From Microvirga thermotolerans (GTDB lineage Bacteria > Pseudomonadota > Alphaproteobacteria > Rhizobiales > Beijerinckiaceae), in contig NZ_CP045423.1 in NCBI RefSeq assembly GCF_009363855.1, positions 62,001 to 126,000 of the forward strand: a stretch of 64,000 bases of DNA. Reading direction: 5' to 3'. The position numbers and the translations under genes are program-made. The stretch's first letter is position 1. Each line of letters starts with the position of its first letter. The notes under the pieces were generated by a model that saw only the letters and a list, made by a program, of their open reading frames with translations, ran no database searches and was not told the origin of the DNA. Positions 52,525 through 60,867 of this stretch are shown here, piece after piece.

Positions 52525-53969
52525 CAGCGGCCTCCTTCGACTGGAATGAACGTGTCCAACGCCGTGACGGCGCGGCCCGTTTCGAGATCTTTGGCCACGA
52601 AGGCGACGGGCTGCCGCTCGTTCGCGGAGGCGGAGACGAGGACGCGCAGCTCCCGGGTCGCGTCCGAGGCGACGCTCACCGTGGCGCCGTCCCCGACCAC
52701 CTCGACGGAGGCGTCCTCGAGCCCGTTCACGGCGAGCGCGAACGCGCGCTCGCTGCCGGCCTTGTTGTACAGACGCACCGTGTAGCCGTTCCGGGTGCGC
52801 CCGTCCGACAGGCGGACCGCGACGGGGTTGCGGTCGTGGATGACGGCGACCTTGGCATCCTGCCGCAGGCCGAGGCTCGCCCCCATCAGTCCGGCGAGGG
52901 CCAGGATGGCCAGCGCGAGGCCCACGGTCTTCGGCCGGACCGCGCGCCGGCGCGCGGGCTCGCCCCTGCGCGCGCGCTCGATATTGGCCCAGGCCTCGTA
53001 GTCGATGAGGCCGCGGGGACGTCCGAGGCGGGACATGGTGGCGTCGCAGGCGTCGACGCACAGGCCGCAGTTGATACATGCGAAGTTCGGGCCCTCGCGG
53101 ATGTCGATGCCGATGGGGCAGACGTTCACGCATTGCAGGCAGTCGACGCAGTCGCCGGCGGGCTCGCCCTTCGCCCGCAGCTCGGTGGCCTTCTTCACCG
53201 ATCCGCGCGGTTCGCCCCGATCATCCCGGTAATTGACGGTCAGCGCTTCCGGATCCCAGATCGCGCCCTGCAGGCGCGGCCAGGGGCACATCCATGTGCA
53301 CACCTGCTCCCGGGCGAAGCCGGCGAGCACATAGGTCGTGCCGGTGAGAATGACGACCCAGCCATAGGCGAGCGGCGAGGCCCGCCCCGTGGCGAGTTCC
53401 GCCAGCAGCGTCGGCGCATCGGCGAAATACAGGACGAAGGCCCCGCCCGTCGCCATGGCGATGAGGATCCAGATCGCATGCTTCATGCCGATTTCGGCGA
53501 CGCGCCTTGCGGTCAGCGGGGCGCCACGCTTCTTGAGGCGTTCGCGGCGGTCGCCCTCGATCAGGCGCTCGACGAGCAGGAAGAGATCGGTCCAGACGGT
53601 CTGGGGGCAGAAATAGCCGCACCACACCCGTCCCGCGACCGCGTTGACCCAGATGAGGACGAGGGTCGCGAGGACCAGGAGCCCGGTGAGGTAGTAGACC
53701 TCCTGCGGCCAGATCTCGATGAAGAAGGCGTAGAGGCGGCCCCGGCTCATGTCGAAGAGGACCGCCTGGCCGGGCTGGTCGGGACCCCGATCCCAGCGGA
53801 TGAAGGGCAGGATGTAGTAGATGGCGAGGCAGAGGGTCAGCGCCGTCCATTTCAGGCGGCGGTAGCGGCCCCTGACCGCCTGGGGAACGACGCGTTCGGC
53901 GATGACGCCGCGCTTCGGCCTGCGCAGATGGGCGCGCTCGGGCTTGAAACTGATGTCGAGGGTGGTCAT
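52524..53969 (-). CDS. ccoG: CcoG/RdxA/FixG-type ferredoxin membrane protein
   Basis: A 481-residue membrane-bound iron-sulfur protein. There are about five membrane helices, WCGYFCPQTVW and CTWMCPWPRLQG motifs, a double 4Fe-4S domain (CVDCLQCVNVCPIGIDIR and CINCGLCVDACDATM) and a C-terminal periplasmic immunoglobulin-like domain. CcoG reduces Cu(II) for cbb3 oxidase assembly. No ccoNOP or copper ATPase genes lie here: this copy sits with nnrS and the nos genes, so it may serve NosZ copper supply. Confidence 0.9.
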   Translation of the reverse strand: MTTLDISFKPERAHLRRPKRGVIAERVVPQAVRGRYRRLKWTALTLCLAIYYILPFIRWDRGPDQPGQAVLFDMSRGRLYAFFIEIWPQEVYYLTGLLVLATLVLIWVNAVAGRVWCGYFCPQTVWTDLFLLVERLIEGDRRERLKKRGAPLTARRVAEIGMKHAIWILIAMATGGAFVLYFADAPTLLAELATGRASPLAYGWVVILTGTTYVLAGFAREQVCTWMCPWPRLQGAIWDPEALTVNYRDDRGEPRGSVKKATELRAKGEPAGDCVDCLQCVNVCPIGIDIREGPNFACINCGLCVDACDATMSRLGRPRGLIDYEAWANIERARRGEPARRRAVRPKTVGLALAILALAGLMGASLGLRQDAKVAVIHDRNPVAVRLSDGRTRNGYTVRLYNKAGSERAFALAVNGLEDASVEVVGDGATVSVASDATRELRVLVSASANERQPVAFVAKDLETGRAVTALDTFIPVEGGR

Positions 53970-54049
53970 CGACGTGAACACGGCGTTGGCGCCGCCGCGC
54001 TCTTGCGGCGCAGCGGCGCAGGCTTCGGCAGGAAGCGGCTCCGAAGGGG

Positions 54050-54505
54050 CTACTTGGCGGCGGTGGTGGTCGTCGCGAGCTTGTCGAAGAGGGTGGCGAA
54101 GGCCTGCTTGGCCTTGCCGGGATGGGCCGCGGCCTTGGCCTGGTCGAGATTGGCCGGCTCGCCGACCACGACCATGCCCACCATGCCCATGCCGTAATGG
54201 GGCTTGCACTTGTAGCCGTAGACGCCGGGCTTGTCGAAGGTGACCGTCATCTCCTCGTTGATCTTGCCGACGAAGGTCTTGCCGCCTTCCGGCAACATCG
54301 TATCGATGCTCTCGACGTTGTGCCCCTTGTCCGCCGCCACGAACTTCACCGTGTCGCCGGGGTTGATCTTCACCAGGGCGGGCTCGAACACCATGACGCC
54401 CTCGGTGCCCTTGTTGAGCATCTTCACCTCGACCTCGGCCGCGTTCGCCGCGCCGGCGGCTCCGAGCGCAGCCACGAGAGCGCCGAGCATGATGATCTTC
54501 CGCAT
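54050..54505 (-). CDS. Pseudoazurin, periplasmic electron donor
   Basis: A 151-residue type I blue-copper protein. A 22-residue signal peptide ends at AANA. The copper ligands are His62, Cys100, His103 and Met108 (mature 40, 78, 81 and 86, exactly the pseudoazurin numbering). It carries electrons from the bc1 complex to nitrite or nitrous oxide reductase; with nosZ as the only reductase gene here, NosZ is the likely partner. It lies 80 bases before ccoG and may be co-transcribed. Confidence 0.94.
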   Translation of the reverse strand: MRKIIMLGALVAALGAAGAANAAEVEVKMLNKGTEGVMVFEPALVKINPGDTVKFVAADKGHNVESIDTMLPEGGKTFVGKINEEMTVTFDKPGVYGYKCKPHYGMGMVGMVVVGEPANLDQAKAAAHPGKAKQAFATLFDKLATTTTAAK

Positions 54506-54592
54506 AATCCGTCTCCTCTTGTGCCATCGGAAGCTTTGGGCCTCGGACCGAAGCCCTTGGAGACGTGATACGCCGATGCGGCCCGCCGCTGT

Positions 54593-54606
54593 TTGCGCTG
54601 GAACAA
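54593..54606. promoter_or_regulatory. NnrR/FNR-like dyad TTGCGCTGGAACAA
   Basis: Outer half-sites TTG and CAA match FNR-family boxes, but the inner bases are degenerate. It lies between the divergent pseudoazurin (94 bases from the centre to the start) and nnrR genes. The weak match could suit the altered recognition helix of this NnrR. Confidence 0.45.
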
Positions 54607-54766
54607 GGAGATGAATCTTTTCGGGCCGTCGCGGCCGCCGGTATCTCGGGGACTGTCCCTGCCCTTGCGGGGGAGAGCCGATTTGCGCCCGGGTCCGCTT
54701 GCGGTACAAGGGCACGACGGGGAGCGTCTCCGGAACCCGTTCGGGGCGTTATCCGTCGAAGTAGCG

Positions 54767-55486
54767 ATGCCGGTTGGAAACGTGCCGATGCCGAGTTTGG
54801 ACAAATCCCTCGTGGCCGGGCTGCCCCTGTTCGCAGGGCTGCCGCCGGACGACCTCGACCATATCCTGCGCGAGGCGCAGTCGATCCGGTATCCGAAGGG
54901 AACGGCGGTGTTCCAGCAGGACGAGGAGGCGCATTCCTTCTTCGTCCTCCTCCACGGGCATCTGCGCGTCGTCAAGGTCACGCCCGACGGCCAGCAGGTC
55001 GTGGTCCGCTTCATCACGCCCGGCGAGATGTTCGGCATCGCCATCGCCATGGGGCGCCCACGCTACCCGGCGACGGCGCTCGCCATCGTGGACAGCATCG
55101 CCCTCGTCTGGCCCTCGGCCGCATGGCCGCGCCTCGTCGCCAAGCATCCCTCGCTGGCAGTCAACACCCTCCAGACCGTCGGCAACCGGCTCCAGGACGC
55201 CCATACCCGCGTCGTCGAGATCTCCACCGAGCAGGTGGAGAAGCGTGTGGCGCATGCCCTGCTGCGCCTCGCCCATCAGGCCGGCCGGAAGGGAGAGGAC
55301 GGCGTCCAGATCGACTTCCCGATCTCGCGTCAGGATGTCGCGGAGATGACGGGAACGACGCTCCACACGGTCAGCCGCATCCTGAGCAGCTGGGAGGAGC
55401 GCGGCCTGGTCGAAAGCGGCCGCCAGCGCATCACGATCCGCGACCCGCACAAGCTCTTCCTGCTCGCCGAGGACCTGCCGCGCTAA
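54767..55486 (+). CDS. nnrR: Crp/Fnr-family regulator of NnrR/DNR type
   Basis: A 239-residue regulator with a beta-roll sensor domain (about residues 15-120), a dimer helix and a winged HTH containing ISRQDVAEMTGTTLHTVSRIL. The recognition helix has His where FNR has Glu (HTVSR rather than ETISR), as I recall for rhizobial NnrR. The protein has no Cys, so no 4Fe-4S cluster; DNR/NnrR proteins instead respond to nitric oxide through heme. It is a likely regulator of the nos genes, pseudoazurin and nnrS. I chose ATG 54767; ATG 54788 is also possible. Confidence 0.82.
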   Translation: MPVGNVPMPSLDKSLVAGLPLFAGLPPDDLDHILREAQSIRYPKGTAVFQQDEEAHSFFVLLHGHLRVVKVTPDGQQVVVRFITPGEMFGIAIAMGRPRYPATALAIVDSIALVWPSAAWPRLVAKHPSLAVNTLQTVGNRLQDAHTRVVEISTEQVEKRVAHALLRLAHQAGRKGEDGVQIDFPISRQDVAEMTGTTLHTVSRILSSWEERGLVESGRQRITIRDPHKLFLLAEDLPR

Positions 55487-55585
55487 AGCATCGAGCGCAA
55501 AAGTGGGAACCGGTTTTGCGCGAAAAGATGCTCTAATCAGAAACTTGGAGCATCGAACGTGAGTTCGAATTCTCGTCCAATGCTC
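55487..55585. repeat. Two adjacent inverted repeats, REP-like element and terminator region
   Basis: First hairpin: AGCATC (55487-55492) pairs with GATGCT (55527-55532), and inside it GCGCAAAA pairs with TTTTGCGC around GTGGGAACCGG. Second hairpin: GAGCAT (55548-55553) pairs with ATGCTC (55580-55585), with TTCGAA in the loop. The first block matches a palindromic repeat I recall as widespread in Hyphomicrobiales genomes. It lies exactly between two convergent genes and probably ends transcription from both sides. Confidence 0.7.
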
Positions 55586-56487
55586 TAGACCGGCTTGCGT
55601 TTCAGCGGCACCCCGCCTGTCGACTGGACCGAGAGGGTCCCCGCCTCGATCCCGGATTTCAGGCTCGCTCCCAGATCGCGCGTTTCGAGCCAGGAATGCA
55701 GGAAACCGGCATTGAAGGCGTCGCCCGCGCCCGTCGTGTCGACCACATCGACCGGGGGCGCCTCGGCCGCGACATGGGTCGACCCGCAGGATGCCATGGC
55801 ACCGTGCTCGCCGCGCTTCAGCACGACTACGGGGAACCTCTCCCGGAGGCTTCGCAGAATCGCCTCTGTCGCGCTTTCGCCGGTCAGGGCCTTCCCTTCC
55901 TCCGCGTTCGGCAGAAAGATGTCGACTCCCGCGCACGTCTCGAAGAATCCGGCATCCTGGCGGATCAGCCGGTCGTCCCAGCTCGGATCCAGCGAGACCG
56001 TGAGGCCGCGCTCCCGCGCCATCGCGACGACGTCGGGGTTTTCCATGAGGGTGGCGAATTCCGCGATGTGCAGGTGAGCGACACCGGGCGCCGAGAGAGC
56101 CTGCTCCAAGGTGGACGGCCGGGAACCGCCGGCACGCCGGGACACGAAGGCGCGTTCGCTGCCCTTGACGAGGGCGACCGTCGGCTGCGGGCCGGCATCG
56201 TCCGCGTGCTCGATGAACGACAGGTCGACGCCGCTGGCCTCGAGCTCGGGCCTGAGACTGCCCGACAGGGGATCGACGCCGAGGCGCGCGAGGAGCGCCG
56301 CCGGCCGGCCGAGAGACACGAGATGGGCCGCCGTGATGTAGGCGCCGCCGCCGGCTGCGATGGCGACGTCGTCGGCGAACCGCTCCCGGCCGAGCACGGG
56401 CATGTCGTGCAGCCCCGTGAAGATGATGTCGCAATAGATGCGCCCAAGGCACACGACCTTGCTGCGCTGGTAGGACGCTCCGCTCAT
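55585..56487 (-). CDS. PfkB-family carbohydrate kinase
   Basis: A 300-residue ribokinase-fold kinase. The N-terminal Gly-rich motif is AIAAGGGAYITAAHL, and the C-terminal PfkB signature is DVVDTTGAGDAFNAGF with the catalytic Asp. It phosphorylates a sugar or a sugar derivative with ATP. It is the last gene of the ABC operon and overlaps the ATPase gene by four bases. The substrate cannot be told from sequence. Confidence 0.86.
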   Translation of the reverse strand: MSGASYQRSKVVCLGRIYCDIIFTGLHDMPVLGRERFADDVAIAAGGGAYITAAHLVSLGRPAALLARLGVDPLSGSLRPELEASGVDLSFIEHADDAGPQPTVALVKGSERAFVSRRAGGSRPSTLEQALSAPGVAHLHIAEFATLMENPDVVAMARERGLTVSLDPSWDDRLIRQDAGFFETCAGVDIFLPNAEEGKALTGESATEAILRSLRERFPVVVLKRGEHGAMASCGSTHVAAEAPPVDVVDTTGAGDAFNAGFLHSWLETRDLGASLKSGIEAGTLSVQSTGGVPLKRKPV

Positions 56488-57554
56488 GGGGCTGCCAGCG
56501 CTCTCTCGGTCGCCTTGTCGAAGAAGTAGAGCCTGTCCGACGGGGCGTGGAGGGTGAGGCGATCGCCGATCCGGGGGACCTGCCGGCCCGGTATCGAGCC
56601 GACGACGGTCTGGCCCGCGCCCTCGACATGGACGAGCGTCTCCGAGCCCAGGGTCTCGACGACCGCGACCGTGCCCGAGACGGTCATGCCCTCCGTTCCG
56701 CCGGATTCCGGAACGAGGTCCTGCGGACGGACGCCGACGAGGATGTCGGAGGTCGTCGCCGACGCATACGGAACCCGAACCCGGCCGCCGAGCGACAGAT
56801 CCGCTCCGCCCTCCCCCAGGCGGGCGGGAAGCAGGTTCATGGTGGGGCTGCCGATGAAGCGCGCCGTGAAGACGTCGACAGGCTTCTCGTAGAGATCCAG
56901 CGGCGATCCCACCTGGAGGATGCGGCCGTCGCGCATCACGACGATCCTGTCGGCCATGGTCATGGCTTCGACCTGATCGTGGGTCACGAAGACAGAGGTG
57001 GTTCCGAGCCGGTGGTGAAGCCGCTTGATCTCGATGCGCATCTGGGCGCGCAGTTGGGCGTCGAGGTTGGAGAGCGGCTCGTCGAACAGGAAGGCGGCCG
57101 GATCGCGGACCATCGCGCGGCCGATGGCGACGCGCTGGCGCTGACCGCCCGACAGGGCCGAGGGGCGGCGCTCCAGAAGGTGCGAGAGCCCGAGAATCTC
57201 GGCGACCTGCTCCACCCGCGCACGCTTCTCGCTCTTCGAAAGCTTGGACCGATAGAGGCCGAAGGCGATGTTGTCGGCCACGGACATGTGCGGATAGATG
57301 GCATAGTTCTGGAACACCATGGCGATGTTCCGGTCCTTCGGCTGAAGGTCGTTGACGACGCGGCCGTCGATCAGGATCCGGCCGTCGCTGATCTCCTCGA
57401 GGCCCGCGATCATCCTGAGGGTCGTCGACTTTCCGCAGCCCGACGGGCCGACCAGAACGACGAATTCGCCCTCCTGGATCGAAAGGTCGATCCCGTGGAC
57501 CACGGTCGTCTGTCCATAGCGCTTGACGAGGCGGTCGAGATCAATGGTCGCCAT
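56484..57554 (-). CDS. ABC sugar transporter ATPase, UgpC/MsmX type
   Basis: A 356-residue ATPase of the CUT1 class. Walker A is GPSGCGKST, the signature LSGGQRQRVAIGRAM, Walker B FLFDEPLSNLDA and the switch His lies in FVTHDQVEA; a TOBE-type C-terminal domain follows (about 235-356) with VGVRPQDLV. The start overlaps the lyase stop by one base. It is a close paralogue in design of the ATPase at 13260 but belongs to a separate operon. Confidence 0.9.
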   Translation of the reverse strand: MATIDLDRLVKRYGQTTVVHGIDLSIQEGEFVVLVGPSGCGKSTTLRMIAGLEEISDGRILIDGRVVNDLQPKDRNIAMVFQNYAIYPHMSVADNIAFGLYRSKLSKSEKRARVEQVAEILGLSHLLERRPSALSGGQRQRVAIGRAMVRDPAAFLFDEPLSNLDAQLRAQMRIEIKRLHHRLGTTSVFVTHDQVEAMTMADRIVVMRDGRILQVGSPLDLYEKPVDVFTARFIGSPTMNLLPARLGEGGADLSLGGRVRVPYASATTSDILVGVRPQDLVPESGGTEGMTVSGTVAVVETLGSETLVHVEGAGQTVVGSIPGRQVPRIGDRLTLHAPSDRLYFFDKATERALAAP

Positions 57555-59062
57555 TAGCGGCCTCCGAGAAGTGCGGTGAAACGGACCTGGAGATCCCGGG
57601 CGGAGGCTTCGGCGCGGCGGGCCGCCTCCTGCATCCGGGTGCGGATTTCCGCAATCTCCTGACGGTAGCCGGCAATCGCCCGGGACAGCGCCTCCGGCGC
57701 CGGCCCGCCGAGCCGGTTGCGGACGGCGACGAAGGCCTCCGGCGAGACGATTTCGGCGAACAGAGCCTTGTCGATGACCGTCCGGCGCCGCGTGCAGCGC
57801 TCGAAGGCCTCCTGGAAGGCCTCGTAGCCGTCGGCCGCGATGTCTCCGCCGACGGCGACGACGGCGCGGGAGACCTCCGCGGCGATCTCATGCGCCTCGC
57901 GGAACGACAGGCCCTCCCGACGCACCAGGCTGTCGGCGAGTTCGGTGACCGTGATGCAGCTGCGGCGGATGTTCTGGCGAACCCGGCCGGCGTCGATCCG
58001 CAGGGCTGGAACGAGCGCCGCGAGAAGGTCGAGGACGCGCCCGCCGCTCTCGAAGGCGCCATAGCCGAAGCCCTGGCTCTCGCCCTCGCTGTCGTTCATG
58101 TCGGTAAACGGCGTATTGTGCATGATCGTGAGCATGGCCTGCGCGCGCCCGACCGTCTGGGACGCCAGGTGGCGCATGTGCTCGATGGGAACCGGATTGC
58201 GCTTCTGCGGCATGATCGAGCTGATCTGCACGAAGGCGTTGGGGACATAGAGCTGGCCGACCTCGAAGCTGGTCCAGAACTGCAGGTCCTGGATGAACCG
58301 GCCGAGATGCAGGAAGACCAGCGCGATCGCGGAATAGGTCGACGTGATGTAGTCGACGGACGCGATGCACCCATAGGAATTCTCGAGGGGACGGCTGAAG
58401 CCGAGGAGATGCGACATCAGCTCCCGGTCGATGGGAAACCCGCTCGTCGTGATGGCGGCGGCGCCCATGGGGCTGCGATCCACGATGTCGCGGGCCGCCT
58501 CGAGCCGGGCGATGTCGCGCAGCAGCGTTTCAAGGACCGCGGACAGGTAGTGGCCGAACACGGTCGGCTGCGCCGGCTGACCGTGCGTATAGGCGACGAT
58601 GAGCGTGCCGCTTTCCCGCTCCGCCACCGCCGCCAGGGTTTCGGCCAGGCGGACCAGCCGCTCCAGAAGGGGGTCGATCCGGTCCTTGAGGCCGATCTTG
58701 AACAGGGTGTGGTCGATGTCGTTGCGGGAGCGCGCCGTGTGCAGGCGGCCCGCGAGATCCGGCCCCAGGCGGGCGCGCAGCTCCTTCTCGACGAGGAAAA
58801 AGAAGTCCTCGACCTCGCCCGTATAGGTCAACGCGCCGACATCGACCTCGCGGTCGATGGCTTCAAGGGCCTCGGCGATGGGCCGGGCCTGCTCGACGGT
58901 CAGGATGCCGGTCTCGTGCAGCATGACGAGATGGGCGCGGTCGATCCGCCGCAGGCCTTCCACATGATGGCTCTTTGCGCCTTCGAAGAGCGGACGGAGG
59001 ACGGTCTCCTTGTAGGTGGGATCCGGGAAGACGGAGGCATCGTGGAGATTGTCTGCGATCAT
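57554..59062 (-). CDS. Argininosuccinate lyase-family enzyme in a sugar-transport operon
   Basis: A 502-residue member of the fumarase/aspartase superfamily, ASL branch. Visible motifs are HTARSRNDID, YTHGQPAQPTVFGHYL with the catalytic His region, and the signature SSIMPQKRNP with the catalytic Ser loop. True ArgH keeps the same motifs (GSSIMPQKKNP) and about 460 residues; this protein has an extra ~40 residues at the C terminus and lies inside an ABC sugar-import operon, not with arginine genes. Such enzymes break C-N bonds by beta-elimination. The substrate is unknown; an alternative is a simple second ArgH. Confidence 0.78.
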   Translation of the reverse strand: MIADNLHDASVFPDPTYKETVLRPLFEGAKSHHVEGLRRIDRAHLVMLHETGILTVEQARPIAEALEAIDREVDVGALTYTGEVEDFFFLVEKELRARLGPDLAGRLHTARSRNDIDHTLFKIGLKDRIDPLLERLVRLAETLAAVAERESGTLIVAYTHGQPAQPTVFGHYLSAVLETLLRDIARLEAARDIVDRSPMGAAAITTSGFPIDRELMSHLLGFSRPLENSYGCIASVDYITSTYSAIALVFLHLGRFIQDLQFWTSFEVGQLYVPNAFVQISSIMPQKRNPVPIEHMRHLASQTVGRAQAMLTIMHNTPFTDMNDSEGESQGFGYGAFESGGRVLDLLAALVPALRIDAGRVRQNIRRSCITVTELADSLVRREGLSFREAHEIAAEVSRAVVAVGGDIAADGYEAFQEAFERCTRRRTVIDKALFAEIVSPEAFVAVRNRLGGPAPEALSRAIAGYRQEIAEIRTRMQEAARRAEASARDLQVRFTALLGGR

Positions 59063-59067
59063 CGGCT

Positions 59068-59910
59068 TCAGCCTTTGAGTCCCGCCAGCATCACCCCTCG
59101 GACGATGTAGCGCTGGAGAAGGAGGAAGACGATGAGCGTGGGAAGCGTCGCGATGCTCGCGCCCGTCATGATCTTCTCCCATTGGATGGACTGCTCCACC
59201 GCGAAGCTCGAGAGGCCGACGGGCAGGGTGTAGAGATCCGCGCTCGTGGTCACGATGAGGGGCCAGAAGAAGGCCGTCCAGTTGCCGAGGAAGGTGAAGA
59301 TCGCAAGGGCGGACAGGGCGGGAGTCACCAGAGGCATGGCGATCTTCCACCAGATGGTGAACTCGTTCAGCCCGTCGACCCTGGCCGCCTCCAGGAAATC
59401 GTCAGGAACTCCCTCGAAGAACTGCTTCATCAGGAAGGTGCCGAAGGCCGTCATCATCCCCGGGAACATGATGCCCCAGTAGCTGTCCAGCCAGCCGAAC
59501 TGGCTGGCCATGAGATACCAGGGCAGGACGAGCATCTCGGTGGGGATCATGAGAGTGGACAGGATCGCGATGAACACGACGTAGCGCCCCCTGAACCGGA
59601 ACTTCGCCAGCGTGTAGCCGACCAGGCTGTCGAAGAAGACGTTCGAGAGGGTGACGATCGCCGCCACGACGACCGAGTTGAGGAACCAGCGCGTGAAACG
59701 GCCGTCGGTCAGGATCTCGATGTAGTTGTCGAGCGTCGGCGCCTCCGGGATCACGCGCAGGTCGTAGACCTGCGAGGCGTCCTTGAGGGAGGTCGAGAGC
59801 ATGAAGACGAGGGGCGTCACCATGACGACGCCGCCGAGGAACAGGAGCGTCCAGGCGACGATCCGTCCGGGCCGGATCCGTGAAGCGGTCAGGTCGTAGG
59901 CGGCTCTCAT
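59068..59910 (-). CDS. ABC sugar transporter inner-membrane subunit, MalG type
   Basis: A 280-residue permease with six membrane segments and the EAA loop DDFLEAARVDGLNEFTIWW near residue 190. It overlaps the preceding permease by one base (TGATG) and lies five bases before the lyase gene. It is part of the CUT1 importer of this operon. Confidence 0.9.
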   Translation of the reverse strand: MRAAYDLTASRIRPGRIVAWTLLFLGGVVMVTPLVFMLSTSLKDASQVYDLRVIPEAPTLDNYIEILTDGRFTRWFLNSVVVAAIVTLSNVFFDSLVGYTLAKFRFRGRYVVFIAILSTLMIPTEMLVLPWYLMASQFGWLDSYWGIMFPGMMTAFGTFLMKQFFEGVPDDFLEAARVDGLNEFTIWWKIAMPLVTPALSALAIFTFLGNWTAFFWPLIVTTSADLYTLPVGLSSFAVEQSIQWEKIMTGASIATLPTLIVFLLLQRYIVRGVMLAGLKG

Positions 59911-60836
59911 CAGCGGTCTCTCATGAGGCGCAGTTGGACAAGGGAGATGACGAGCAGGATCAGGAAGAGGACCACGGTCTGGGCGGCCGCATATCCCATC
60001 TCGTAGGAGCTGAACGCCGTCTGGTAGATCATCAGCACGAGCGGCTTGGTGGAGTTCAGGGGGCCGCCGGGGTCGTTCGTGTTGATGTTGTAGACCTGAT
60101 CGAAGATGCGCAGGAAGCCGATCGACGAGAACACGACCAGGAAGACCAGGGTCGGCTTGAGCAGCGGAAGGGTGATCTTCCGCAGGATCGCACCCTCCGA
60201 CAGCCCGTCGATGCGGGCGGCCTCGTAATAGGTGACGGGAATCGCCCGCAGGCCGGCGAGGAAGATGATGATCTGGAAGCCGAGGCCCGCCCAGACGGCG
60301 GGCGCGAGGACCGCCGGAAGCGCCTGCGCGGTCGAGCGAAGGAAGGGCTGCTGCGGAAGGCCGAGGCCTGCAAGGATGTCGTTGATCACGCCGATGGGAA
60401 CCGGCTGGTAGAACCAGCGCCAGACCCAGGCCATCGCCGCCGCCGTCGTGAGGAACGGCAGGAAGTACAGGGCGCGGATGAACGCGTGCATGAACCGCAC
60501 GCGGTCGAGATAATAGGCGACCGTGAAGGAGATCAGCAGGCTGATCGGCGTGCCGAGGATCAGGTACATGAAGGTGTTGCGGAACACCTGCCAGAAGAGG
60601 GGATCCGCAAGGAGCCTCTTGTAGTTCTCGAGCCCGACGAACGACGCGGGCCGGGTGATGGTCCAGTCCGTGACCGAAAGGTAGAAGGCCTGGAAGGTCG
60701 GCCAGAAGCGGATGACCGCGTAGAAGAGGAGCGGAACCGCGAGGAACCCCCATGCCCATACCACCTGTTTCCGGCCGAGGCTCATCCTTGACCAGAGGCC
60801 GCCGGAGGCGGTCTCGCGGGGTGTGACGGCGGACAT
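59910..60836 (-). CDS. ABC sugar transporter inner-membrane subunit, MalF/UgpA type
   Basis: A 308-residue permease with six membrane segments and the EAA loop TYYEAARIDGLSEGAILRK near residue 215. It lies 31 bases after the binding-protein gene and pairs with the MalG-type subunit encoded next. Confidence 0.9.
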   Translation of the reverse strand: MSAVTPRETASGGLWSRMSLGRKQVVWAWGFLAVPLLFYAVIRFWPTFQAFYLSVTDWTITRPASFVGLENYKRLLADPLFWQVFRNTFMYLILGTPISLLISFTVAYYLDRVRFMHAFIRALYFLPFLTTAAAMAWVWRWFYQPVPIGVINDILAGLGLPQQPFLRSTAQALPAVLAPAVWAGLGFQIIIFLAGLRAIPVTYYEAARIDGLSEGAILRKITLPLLKPTLVFLVVFSSIGFLRIFDQVYNINTNDPGGPLNSTKPLVLMIYQTAFSSYEMGYAAAQTVVLFLILLVISLVQLRLMRDR

Positions 60837-60867
60837 CGAAGCGATCCTCGCGGCTTGGGCCAGGCGC

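Noticed and set aside
52524-54527. A 667-residue CcoG
   Set aside because: The first ~185 residues read through the pseudoazurin gene in the wrong frame; the family start is the Met at 53969.
57554-59062. Housekeeping argininosuccinate lyase (argH)
   Set aside because: Not ruled out, but the ABC sugar operon context, the extra C-terminal length and the absence of arginine genes make a catabolic role more likely, so no argH symbol was given.
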